Shown: positions 1 to 6,418, numbered from the stretch's first letter. The stretch is 6,766 nt of DNA from Candidatus Zhuqueibacterota bacterium (GCA_011775825.1 JAABYK010000166.1:23042-29807), one strand, 5' to 3'. Numbers and translations: made by a program. Notes: a model not told the origin generated them from the letters alone.

Positions 1-184
1 TGCCCGAAAAATTCTCATCGATCCGGCTACCGTTCTTCGTGAGAGCGTCCCGTTTGTAATAGGAGAACACATCCAGGGACTCATGTTTTAGAAGTCGCTC
101 GATTTCAGTCCGACTCAATCCCGATGTGTATAGGCGATAAAAGTCCTTCAGAGATTGCCAAAATTTCTTTTTCTGTTCTTTCAT
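1..184 (-). CDS. Partial CDS (N-terminal 61 codons), product uncertain; possibly the start of a SpoIIE/PP2C-type regulatory phosphatase
   Basis: An uninterrupted minus-strand frame begins at ATG 184 and runs off the left edge, so only the N-terminus is visible. The peptide begins MKEQKKKFWQSLKDFYRLYT, then has GLSRTEIERLL at residues 23-33 and DVFSYYKRD at 38-46. It is charged, looks helical, and has no signal peptide or membrane segment, so it starts as a cytoplasmic protein. The amino-acid composition and amphipathic pattern look like real coding sequence. From memory, short helical N-termini of this kind (GLSxxEIERL followed by an FxxYxRD-like stretch) precede SpoIIE-type phosphatase domains in some FCB bacteria. 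No catalytic residue is inside the window, so the product is a guess. The Shine-Dalgarno match is weak: a GGA lies about 12 bases upstream. An in-frame TTG further upstream is an alternative start. The gene lies 69 bases downstream of the propeller gene on the same strand and could be co-transcribed with it. Confidence 0.55.
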   Translation of the reverse strand, partial: MKEQKKKFWQSLKDFYRLYTSGLSRTEIERLLKHESLDVFSYYKRDALTKNGSRIDENFSG

Positions 185-253
185 GTCAAAAGAATTTCCG
201 GATGGTTCTTTCAAAAAGCTATGAGTCGCCGCGGTAATTTAAATGTAAACGGC

Positions 254-2185
254 TCACGGTAACAGCAACATCTTTTTCACCTCGACAAAATTCCCGGCCT
301 GAATCCGATAAAGATACACCCCGCTGGCAACAGACCTGCCATCCTGATCCTTTCCGTCCCAGCGTACCACAAAGTGGCCTGCCTGATGAGGCACCGCCGT
401 CAACAGATTTCTCACTTGTTGTCCCAGCGCATTGTAAATGGTCAACGTCACGTTGCGCGATGCAGCCAAACTGAACGATATGGTCGTTGTGGGATTAAAT
501 GGATTTGGGTAGTTTTGATGAAGCGCAAATGCTTCGGGCACGTCACGGGGATGGTTTGCGACGGAAGTCGGCTCTCGATATGATAGTTTATACACAAAAG
601 CGTCCGACAGACCTGCGTTTGATGTTTGAAACACACTTTCGGTGATTGGAAAATTCGTCGAGGCCGTCCAGCCCGTTACATACACATTTCCCATTGAATC
701 CAAAGCAAGACTCATGGCATTCTCGCGATCGTTTCCACCAAGGAAGCTAGAATAAAAAAGCGTCGAACCCTCTGGCTCCAGGATAGACAAAAACGCATCA
801 AAACCGCCGCCACCGGGCGTTGGCTGAACCGCATTTTCCAACGGAAAATCAACGGAGTTGGTCAACCCTGAAACAAAGGCATGGCCGCTGGCAGGGTCGA
901 CGATAATCCCTCTGCCCCGGTCACTGGCCAATCCTCCAAGGTACGTCGAGTACATGATTTCCGATCCAGTTGCATTGAATTTGGTAACAAACGCATCCAG
1001 GTCTCCACCTCCATGATCTGCCTGAACCGCATTTCTTGTAGGAAAATCGTGGGATTGTGTGTCACCGGTGACGTAAGCGCTGCCGTCGGCATCCACGGCG
1101 ATGCGGGCGGTGAAACTTAAGATGTCGAAATGCTCGGCATCGCTGCCGCCGAGGTATGTCGAAAAAATCAATTCGGAACCAGTAGAATTCAGTTTTGCAA
1201 CGAACGCATCGGACGAAAATCCAAAAAGATTCACGCCCCCCGCGTGAGAAGGCTGTACGGCATTTTTAATTGGGAAATTTGTGGAGCCGGTGCTTCCGGT
1301 GAGATAAACGTTGCCCTGGCTGTCTGCGACAATGCCAAACCCTGCATCGTGTTCGCTGCCGCCAAGATAGGTGGAATACACAAGCTCGGAACCATCGGCG
1401 TTCAATTTGCCAACGTAGGCATCAAGGCCACCACCGCCATGTGTTGACTGCAAAGCATTCCTCGTCGGAAAGTCTTCCGAACTTGTAAGACCGGTAACGT
1501 AAGCATTTCCGTCAGCATCCACCGAAAGGCCAATCGCGTTGTCAATGCCGCTGCCGCCAAAATAGGTTGCGTACAAAACTTCAGAGCCGTCAGGAACAAA
1601 CTTGGCGATAAACGCATCAAACTCGCCCCCACCAAAGTTGGGCTGTATGGCATTTCGGATTGGGAGACCCTCTGACGCTATTTGACCGGCCACGTAAATG
1701 TTTCCTTCCGGGCCAATCACAAGACCTGTAACTTCCTCATGATTATCCCGGTGACCGCCACCCCCGAGATAGGTAGAGAAAAGCAGTCTCGAACCATCGG
1801 CATCCAGTTTTGATACGAAACAATCATTGGTGCCGTCCAGGCCTGCATCCAGAGCACCAGCCGTCGGAAAGTCTCCGGAATACGTGAGTCCACCAACATA
1901 CACATCACCCGCATTGTCCACAGCAACGGCCCAGGTGATCTCTTCCTGAAAGCCACCAAGTAGCGTCGAATATATCACAGCCGGTTGAGATTTCTGAGCA
2001 TTTTCGATTTTCTGGAAGGACTGTGCATGTCTCAGTGACATTGATTGGGTTGCAGTCTTCTGAGAGCTCAATACCCTATTTGAAAGAGCCTGGGAATTCT
2101 GAATCGAATAAAGATTTGAAAACGGCACAATCACGATAACCAGTGCCCAGACCGTTGCTTGCAAGCGTCTGTTTCGAGAATTCAT
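254..2185 (-). CDS. Secreted seven-repeat SBBP beta-propeller protein with C-terminal T9SS type A sorting domain
   Basis: This 643-residue protein is probably exported and then secreted or surface-attached through the type IX system. Residues 1-33 look like a Sec signal peptide: basic NSRNRR, a hydrophobic run from about A10 to F22, and possible cleavage after A33. A Q/S-rich linker leads to seven SBBP repeats (about residues 70-535). Each opens with a YSTYLGG-like strand and contains VDxxGNxYVTG, a DFPTxNAVQ-like turn and GGGxxDAFVxKL. Residues about 557-643 are a type A sorting domain: QNYPNPFNPTTTISF, then LTIYNALGQQVRNL, WDGKDQDGRSVASGVYLYR and a final KKMLLLP. The frame is open up to an ATG at 2308, but ATG 2185 is chosen because a strong GGGAGG ribosome site precedes it and the signal peptide begins exactly there. 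SBBP repeats are a known propeller family often found in large cell-surface proteins. The ligand or enzymatic role cannot be read from the sequence; no catalytic domain is visible. Confidence 0.93.
   Translation of the reverse strand: MNSRNRRLQATVWALVIVIVPFSNLYSIQNSQALSNRVLSSQKTATQSMSLRHAQSFQKIENAQKSQPAVIYSTLLGGFQEEITWAVAVDNAGDVYVGGLTYSGDFPTAGALDAGLDGTNDCFVSKLDADGSRLLFSTYLGGGGHRDNHEEVTGLVIGPEGNIYVAGQIASEGLPIRNAIQPNFGGGEFDAFIAKFVPDGSEVLYATYFGGSGIDNAIGLSVDADGNAYVTGLTSSEDFPTRNALQSTHGGGGLDAYVGKLNADGSELVYSTYLGGSEHDAGFGIVADSQGNVYLTGSTGSTNFPIKNAVQPSHAGGVNLFGFSSDAFVAKLNSTGSELIFSTYLGGSDAEHFDILSFTARIAVDADGSAYVTGDTQSHDFPTRNAVQADHGGGDLDAFVTKFNATGSEIMYSTYLGGLASDRGRGIIVDPASGHAFVSGLTNSVDFPLENAVQPTPGGGGFDAFLSILEPEGSTLFYSSFLGGNDRENAMSLALDSMGNVYVTGWTASTNFPITESVFQTSNAGLSDAFVYKLSYREPTSVANHPRDVPEAFALHQNYPNPFNPTTTISFSLAASRNVTLTIYNALGQQVRNLLTAVPHQAGHFVVRWDGKDQDGRSVASGVYLYRIQAGNFVEVKKMLLLP
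584..1972 (-). repeat. Seven tandem SBBP coding repeats (about 64-71 codons each)
   Basis: Within the propeller gene the repeats begin at protein residues near 72, 136, 205, 270, 341, 412 and 478, each marked by a (Y/F)(S/A)(T/S)(Y/F/L)(L/F)GG strand. The spacing is 64-71 residues. Repeats 4 and 5 are the longest, the former through a VNLFGFSS insertion near residue 318 and the latter through FDILSFT near residue 353. Seven copies match the blade number implied by the family name, so the array may close into one propeller. At DNA level the copies are diverged, so this is an old duplication and not a slipped-strand tract. Confidence 0.85.
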
Positions 2186-2191
2186 GACAAA

Positions 2192-2199
2192 TTCCTCCC
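2192..2199 (-). promoter_or_regulatory. Ribosome binding site that decides the propeller gene start
   Basis: On the minus strand GGGAGGAA sits just ahead of ATG 2185, with 8 bases between the GGAGG core side and the start codon. No comparable site precedes the longer in-frame ATG at 2308. The site therefore supports a 643-residue product, not a 684-residue one. Confidence 0.75.
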
Positions 2200-2283
2200 T
2201 CTTCACACATATAGAAGTTATTGAAGACCAACCCTGAAAAACCAAACGCCGCCGCTGTGGTGGATTTCCGATCAGGGATTTGA

Positions 2284-2304
2284 TTCTCATCCAATTGATG
2301 AGAA
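2284..2304. promoter_or_regulatory. Perfect 8-bp stem-loop in the propeller gene leader
   Basis: TTCTCATC (2284-2291) and GATGAGAA (2297-2304) are exact reverse complements around a 5-base loop. The element lies about 100 bases upstream of ATG 2185, inside the predicted leader. It could be an RNA hairpin or a protein-binding dyad. Its core (TCATCCAATTGATG) closely resembles a sequence in the napA leader at 6450-6464. Function is not known. Confidence 0.4.
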
Positions 2305-2421
2305 GCATGGACCGGAAAAAATCATGAGTGTAAAAGATGACAGAAAAATAATCGCTTGTAGAGTGAGATTTCCAGGATTCCCCGTTTTCTTCCTTAAGAC
2401 AAATCTCAAGAACGTCGATAC

Positions 2422-2450
2422 AAAATAATCATGCCAATTGGAATTGTCAA
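2422..2450 (-). promoter_or_regulatory. Sigma-70-like promoter candidate for the propeller gene
   Basis: On the minus strand a perfect TTGACA -35 (2445-2450) is followed by a 17-base spacer and TATTTT (2422-2427), which matches TATAAT at four of six positions. Transcription would start near 2415 and leave a leader of about 230 bases before ATG 2185. Hexamer quality and ideal spacing are directly visible. That this is the working promoter is inference, since FCB housekeeping sigma factors can use other consensus sequences. Confidence 0.4.
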
Positions 2451-2468
2451 GTGTGTTCAATTCCGATT
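2436..2468. promoter_or_regulatory. Inverted repeat overlapping the -35 region, candidate operator
   Basis: AATTGGAATTG (2436-2446) pairs with CAATTCCGATT (2458-2468): 11 pairs counting one G-T, with an 11-base centre. The arm centres are 22 bp apart, about two helical turns, as expected for a dimeric regulator. The left arm overlaps the -35 and spacer of the leftward promoter candidate. The dyad also lies about 270 bp upstream of the rightward sigma-54 promoter, a possible enhancer distance. No regulator can be named. Confidence 0.35.
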
Positions 2469-2724
2469 CTCATTGGCTTCCTGCATTTGGGGCTAAACTC
2501 AGCATCAACAAAATACTACGCGCTCAACACCAATCGATGTTCACTGTTCGAACTTACTCGTTCAAAATTCGGGGAATGAATCAGAATCACCATTGTAATT
2601 TTAATGTTGGTATGTCGCGTGATAATAAAGATTATGGCCAGAATTCCGAGCCGGTGAATTCAAAAAAGAAGCGCATGCGATGTGACTGATGGTATTTCGT
2701 TTACGACATAGCGAGCTCATTTAT

Positions 2725-2739
2725 TGGCACGCTTTTAGC
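2725..2739 (+). promoter_or_regulatory. Sigma-54 (RpoN) -24/-12 promoter for the lipoprotein gene
   Basis: TGGCAC at 2725-2730 is followed by five bases and TAGC at 2736-2739. The RpoN consensus is TGGCAC-N5-TTGC. The match has one mismatch, and the required GG to GC spacing of 10 bases is exact. The -24 element is preceded by T, giving the preferred TTGGCACG. The predicted start site is near 2750, leaving a leader of about 57 bases before ATG 2808 with its ribosome site at 2792-2797. An RpoN promoter implies activation by an enhancer-binding ATPase; the dyad at 2436-2468 is one possible binding site. Confidence 0.6.
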
Positions 2740-2807
2740 AACTTCCGTCGAGTCCGTTTGAAACCCAGTTCAACATCATAAACACCGTAACAAGGAGCCG
2801 TTCTAAA

Positions 2808-3383
2808 ATGAAAAGCAGAACATCTTCGCTTGTGGTCATGACGACCTTCATGATGCTCACAATGTTAATAGGTTGCAGCGATGATTCGGACGTTTCGCCC
2901 TTTGGCCAAACCGACAACGTGACCAACGAGCTTGGGGCTCAGGTTCTATCATATTCAGGTGTCGTCGTCATTGGTGCGCCACACATCCCATGGACAAGTG
3001 AGTCCGGCGTGCTGGTGTTTGTTGTCGCCCGGAATCAATCCGATGAAGAGTGGCGAGGTCATCCCGAAGCCGCCGCTTACACAATTGACTCAAATGAAAA
3101 AAGAGGCGAGTTGGTCGGTAGCGGCGAAGGCGTCTTAACCAATTTTGTAAACCGGGACACCTTCACCCCTACCGATGAAGTCACGTTCATTCCGGCAAAC
3201 GATGAGCGGGAAACTCTGACCTTCATTCCGGTTGATTTTTCGGTCAACCCGCGGGTTTTTGTTTATTGGCGATTTGTGGATGAAAACAACTCCAATCTTA
3301 GCTTCAAGCAGGTCGTCAGCAAGGCGCAGGCTCAATCGCTTACGACCCTGGCTGAGGCCAAGTCCTTACTTGGAAGTCTCTAA
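2808..3383 (+). CDS. Hypothetical lipoprotein, probably surface-exposed, unrecognised family
   Basis: The 191-residue product begins with a clear lipoprotein signal: MKSRTSS, a hydrophobic run from L8 to I21, and lipobox LIGC with the lipidated cysteine at residue 23. The residues just after it, SDDSD, are acid-rich, like the signal that sends lipoproteins to the cell surface in Bacteroidetes; applying that rule here is inference. The mature part has alternating hydrophobic stretches typical of beta structure (VLSYSGVVVIG, GVLVFVVAR, RVFVYWRFVDE) and a helical-looking tail (SKAQAQSLTTLAEAKSLLGSL). It has no further cysteine, no metal-binding motif and no repeat. I do not recognise the family. 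The start is supported by AAGGAG at 2792-2797, ten bases before ATG. The gene stands alone on the plus strand behind a sigma-54 promoter, divergent from the propeller gene and convergent with the nap genes, so it does not belong to the nap operon. Confidence 0.85.
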   Translation: MKSRTSSLVVMTTFMMLTMLIGCSDDSDVSPFGQTDNVTNELGAQVLSYSGVVVIGAPHIPWTSESGVLVFVVARNQSDEEWRGHPEAAAYTIDSNEKRGELVGSGEGVLTNFVNRDTFTPTDEVTFIPANDERETLTFIPVDFSVNPRVFVYWRFVDENNSNLSFKQVVSKAQAQSLTTLAEAKSLLGSL

Positions 3384-3451
3384 ACTAAAGATAAAAGGCG
3401 CGGGGTTCTGTGGTTCAGACATGTCTCGCAGTTGAAGGTGGACAATCTGCT

Positions 3452-3985
3452 CTACTGTACCTTTTCCGCTAAAGTTGTGTTATCTTTGAAAAGTTCCATT
3501 TGCCTGTCCTGCTCAACATGGCACTGCAGGCAATTCACGCGCTCAGGATGAGTGGTCTGGATGATCTCCTCTCGAGTGGAATCCGCATGACAGACCAAAC
3601 AATCTTCACGCATAAACACACGATGGGGAATTAGAGGCGGACCGGCCGGCTGCGGCAGGTCCAAACTCTGAGGTTCCTTCAAGCCAACAAACCGATTCTC
3701 CCGGAACGGTTCAATGTCTTCGGGGGCTCGGATGTGACATTGCTGACAGTTGCTCAATTCGGGGTGCGGCGTCACCGGCGCTTTGAAACCCTCGACAACC
3801 AAACCCTGTTCGTGACAATCGAGACATGCGGGATTGATCACCGGATGTGGGATAAGTGGGGGTGCGTACGCGTAGTAGCGCAAGTCCGTTCTGTCGTATT
3901 TGCCGTACTTGTCGCTCTCGTAGGTCTCACCACACGCCACCAGTACTATGATGGCAAAAAGAAAAAAGTTAATTCTGTTTTTCAT
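3452..3985 (-). CDS. napB: NapB-like tetrahaem cytochrome c lipoprotein, electron-transfer partner of NapA
   Basis: The 177-residue product is a predicted periplasmic, lipid-anchored cytochrome c that would pass electrons to NapA. Signal: MKNR, a hydrophobic stretch to V16, lipobox LVAC with Cys18. Four haem sites are visible: CLDCH (54-58), CQQCH (80-84), CLVCH (129-133) and CLQCH (152-156). Each is preceded by a histidine that could be the distal ligand (H47, H74, H121, H146), suggesting bis-His haems. The PPLIPH motif before the first haem and the CxQCH site followed by a FxxN motif are NapB hallmarks. Classical NapB has two haems; here the unit occurs twice, at residues 42-97 and 116-169. 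ATG 3985 is chosen over the longer frame from 4060 because AAGGAAA precedes it and the lipobox signal begins there. It follows napA by 85 bases on the same strand. The symbol denotes family and context; the tetrahaem form may deserve its own name. Confidence 0.85.
   Translation of the reverse strand: MKNRINFFLFAIIVLVACGETYESDKYGKYDRTDLRYYAYAPPLIPHPVINPACLDCHEQGLVVEGFKAPVTPHPELSNCQQCHIRAPEDIEPFRENRFVGLKEPQSLDLPQPAGPPLIPHRVFMREDCLVCHADSTREEIIQTTHPERVNCLQCHVEQDRQMELFKDNTTLAEKVQ
3479..3862 (-). repeat. Internal tandem duplication of the NapB dihaem module
   Basis: Module 1 (residues 42-97) reads PPLIPHxV, CLDCH, PHPExxNCQQCH, FREN; module 2 (residues 116-169) reads PPLIPHxV, CLVCH, THPExxNCLQCH, FKDN. 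The order and spacing of these elements agree closely. The haem-to-haem distance is 26 residues in module 1 and 23 in module 2, and an 18-residue proline-rich linker joins them. The second module is better described as a duplicated or fused copy than as independent haem sites. Confidence 0.8.
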
Positions 3986-4020
3986 GATAGTTTCCTTAAG
4001 ATGCTCGTAATGGAGTCGTC

Positions 4021-4049
4021 TTTTCTTGATCCGTTGAGTCACAAGAAAA
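4021..4049 (-). promoter_or_regulatory. Stem-loop between napA and the cytochrome gene
   Basis: TTTTCTTG (4021-4028) and CAAGAAAA (4042-4049) are exact reverse complements with a 13-base loop, in the 85-base gap after the napA stop codon. No T-run follows on the minus strand, so it is not a typical terminator. It may stabilise or process the napA-napB messenger. The stem is AT-rich and would be weak. Confidence 0.35.
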
Positions 4050-4070
4050 CAGGAAGTCACTCATTTCATT

Positions 4071-6413
4071 TCAAATCGCCTGCAACTTCTCAACCGTCAC
4101 CGCACACTTCTTGTAATCCGGCTCCTTCGAAATCGGGCAGTAAGAGTCAAGTGTGACTTCGTTGATGAGCTTACTCTCGTCAAAAAACGGCACAAACACA
4201 GAGCCACGGCGCGGCTTTCCCTTACCATCCAACACGACTTTCAGCTCCACGGCACCGCGACGGGAGCGCACGCGTACTTTTTCGCCATTTTGGATGCCCA
4301 ACTCGCTCGCATCGTCCGGGTGCAGTTCGACGTATGCTTCCGGCACTGCGCGATGCAGATGCAGAATCCGACGTGTCATGCTGCCCGTGTGCCAATGCTC
4401 CAATACGCGACCGGTTGTCAGCCAGAACGGGAATTCGCTGTCCGGAATTTCCGGAGCAGGTTCGTATGGTCGCGCCCAAACCACAGCCCGGCCGCCGGTC
4501 TTGTTGTTCGAATAAAACTCAATTTGCTTACCCTCAGCAACGTAGGGATCGAATCGCGCCGTATAGCGATACGGCGTTTCGCGTCCGTTGACCACCGGCC
4601 AGCGTAACCCGCGTGCTTCAACGTACTGCTCGTATGTGCCCAAATCGTGGCCGGTGCCAAGCGTGAATTGTCGATACTCTTCAAACAGTTCCCTCTCATA
4701 CATCGCTTCGTCGTAGTTGAACAAATCCCCATAGCCCATGCGTTTGGCCACTTCCATCGTCTGCCACACGTCTGCTTTGGCTTCGCCGGGCGGTTCGACC
4801 ATTTTTTGCCAGTGTTGGGTCCGGCGTTCGGTGTTGCCGAAAAATCCTTCGCGTTCCACCCACATCGCCGCCGGTAAAACCACATCTGCGATTTCCGTTG
4901 TCGGGGTCGGGTAGACATCCGAAACCACGAGAAATCGCCCGTCCTTCTGAGCGCCTTCACGATAGCGAATGAGATTTGGCATGCTGACCATGGGATTGGT
5001 GGTTTGGGTCCACAAAACCCGGATGTCGCCACGATCGAAAGCCCGGAACATTTCAACGGTGTTGTAGCCGGGCTTGGTCGGGATTCGCTTCGCGGGCACG
5101 CCCCAAATTTTAGCGGCCTTCTCACGGTGCACCGGATTCATTACCACCATGTCGGCTGGCAATCGATGAGCCAGGGTGCCCACCTCACGCACCGTACCGC
5201 ACGCACTCGGCTGACCGGTGAGAGAAAGCGGATTGTTTCCGGGTTTGCAGATTTTTCCCGTCAACAGATGCAGATTGTAGACAAGGTTGTTTATCCAGGT
5301 ACCGCGGTTGTGCTGGTTCATGCCCATACACCATAGCGACACCACTTTGGTGAATTTGTCGGCATAAATTTCAGCGAGTTGTTTGATTTTGCCCGCCGGA
5401 ATGCCGGAAATTTTCTCAACATGTTCAGGCGTGTATTTTTGCACATAAGCCTTGTACTCGTCAAATGACATGGGCCTGGGATCGTCTTTGAACGAAAAAT
5501 TATCTTCAAGTCCGTAGCCGATGTTTTCTTTTCCCCTTCGGAAAACCGTGTGCTGATTCACGAAATCTTTATCGTAGCGCTGAGTGTTGATGATGTGTCG
5601 CGCGATGGCATTCGCGATGGCCAAGTCCGATTGCGGCGCCATCGACAGATGCATGTCCGCCCATTCAGTGGTCGGGGTTTTGCGTGTGGCGAGGTCGATG
5701 ATCTGCACCCAGGAAGCCTTGCGTTTGCGTTCCAAAATCCGCGAGAACAGCACCGGGTGCATTTCGGCCATGTTGTTGCCCCAAAGCACGAAGGCGTCGC
5801 CCTTTTCGAAATCGTCGTAGCAGCCCATGGGTTCGTCTGCGCCGAAGGTGGTCATGAATCCGGTGACCGCGCTCGCCATGCAGAGCCGCGCGTTGGCCTC
5901 CACGTTGTTCGAGCCAATGCCGCCTTTGAACCATTTGAGGGCGGCATAGCCATCCGAAATGGTCCATTGTCCGGAGCCGTAAATAGCCACGGCTTCAGGA
6001 CCGTACCGGTCCAACGCCTCCTTGTATTTGCTTGCCACCAAATCCAGAGCTGCATCCCAGGTCGCTTCCTTGAATTTGCCGTTGCTCCGAATGAGGGGTT
6101 TGGTCAACCGATCTTCACCATAGAGAATGCCCGGCAGACTGTAGCCTTTAATGCACAGCAATCCCTTGTTGACAGGATTCAACTGGTCGCCGGCCACAGC
6201 CACGACTTTGCCATTTTGAGTGCCCACCATCACACCGCAACCCGTTCCGCAAAAACGGCACGGCGCTTTATTCCAGGTCAAATTAGGATCAAGCTCAACT
6301 TTTTCGGGAAATGCCGACGTTTCATTGGAACAGTTCGTTAAACTAATGGGCAATGAAGCATAAGCCGTGGCTGCAGCACAGTGCTTTATGAATTCCCTTC
6401 GTGAAAACTTCAT
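4071..6413 (-). CDS. napA: Periplasmic nitrate reductase catalytic subunit NapA (Mo-bis-MGD, [4Fe-4S])
   Basis: The 780-residue protein reduces nitrate to nitrite in the periplasm. It starts with a Tat signal (SRREFIK, residues 4-10) for export of the folded, cofactor-loaded enzyme. C52, C55, C59 and C87 bind the [4Fe-4S] cluster (APCRFCGTGCGV and GLLCIKGY), and K89 is the conserved lysine between the cluster and the pterin. C178 in NARLCMASAVTGF is the Mo ligand. NapA-specific stretches include GSGQWTI, DEPMGCYDD, MHPVLFSRI, LTGQPSACGTVREVGT, WVEREGFFGNTERRTQ and GRVLEHWHTGSMTRR (668-682). The last of these opens the C-terminal dinucleotide-binding domain, and the end (KKCAVTVEKL) is intact. 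It is shorter than E. coli NapA (828), mainly by lacking the insertion near residues 560-580. ATG 6413 is chosen over the TTG at 6425 because GGAGG lies 5 bases upstream and overlaps that TTG. A cysteine in a lipobox-like setting (LTNC, Cys28) follows the Tat signal. First gene of an apparent two-gene operon; no napD chaperone gene is nearby. Confidence 0.97.
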   Translation of the reverse strand: MKFSRREFIKHCAAATAYASLPISLTNCSNETSAFPEKVELDPNLTWNKAPCRFCGTGCGVMVGTQNGKVVAVAGDQLNPVNKGLLCIKGYSLPGILYGEDRLTKPLIRSNGKFKEATWDAALDLVASKYKEALDRYGPEAVAIYGSGQWTISDGYAALKWFKGGIGSNNVEANARLCMASAVTGFMTTFGADEPMGCYDDFEKGDAFVLWGNNMAEMHPVLFSRILERKRKASWVQIIDLATRKTPTTEWADMHLSMAPQSDLAIANAIARHIINTQRYDKDFVNQHTVFRRGKENIGYGLEDNFSFKDDPRPMSFDEYKAYVQKYTPEHVEKISGIPAGKIKQLAEIYADKFTKVVSLWCMGMNQHNRGTWINNLVYNLHLLTGKICKPGNNPLSLTGQPSACGTVREVGTLAHRLPADMVVMNPVHREKAAKIWGVPAKRIPTKPGYNTVEMFRAFDRGDIRVLWTQTTNPMVSMPNLIRYREGAQKDGRFLVVSDVYPTPTTEIADVVLPAAMWVEREGFFGNTERRTQHWQKMVEPPGEAKADVWQTMEVAKRMGYGDLFNYDEAMYERELFEEYRQFTLGTGHDLGTYEQYVEARGLRWPVVNGRETPYRYTARFDPYVAEGKQIEFYSNNKTGGRAVVWARPYEPAPEIPDSEFPFWLTTGRVLEHWHTGSMTRRILHLHRAVPEAYVELHPDDASELGIQNGEKVRVRSRRGAVELKVVLDGKGKPRRGSVFVPFFDESKLINEVTLDSYCPISKEPDYKKCAVTVEKLQAI

Positions 6414-6418
6414 GCAAA

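Larger units (their letters stand above)
2186..2807. other. Divergent intergenic region (622 bases) between the propeller gene and the lipoprotein gene
   Basis: No convincing gene is present here. An 83-codon open frame at 2438-2689 starts with TTG, lacks a ribosome site and has random-looking composition. What the region does hold is regulatory: the leader and promoter candidate of the leftward gene, a dyad at 2436-2468, an 8-bp palindrome GTTCGAAC at 2546-2553, and a sigma-54 promoter facing right at 2725-2739. The sequence between about 2470 and 2720 is AT-leaning and otherwise featureless. Confidence 0.7.

Noticed and set aside
2186..2308. N-terminal extension of the propeller protein from ATG 2308
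   Set aside because: It would place 41 extra polar residues before the signal peptide, and the strong ribosome site lies directly ahead of ATG 2185.
2438..2689. An 83-codon plus-strand open frame in the divergent intergenic region
   Set aside because: It starts with TTG without a ribosome site, its composition is random-looking, and it overlaps the dyad and promoter region.
3417..3426. AGACATGTCT palindrome between the convergent genes, considered as a shared terminator
   Set aside because: The stem is only five base pairs and has no T-run on either side.
3734..4156. A 140-codon plus-strand open frame opposite the cytochrome gene
   Set aside because: It is antisense to the four-haem cytochrome and the end of napA, with no signal of its own.
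5550..6341. A 263-codon plus-strand open frame antisense to napA
   Set aside because: It lies wholly inside napA, has no ribosome site or recognisable domain, and its composition is that expected from reading a conserved gene on the wrong strand.
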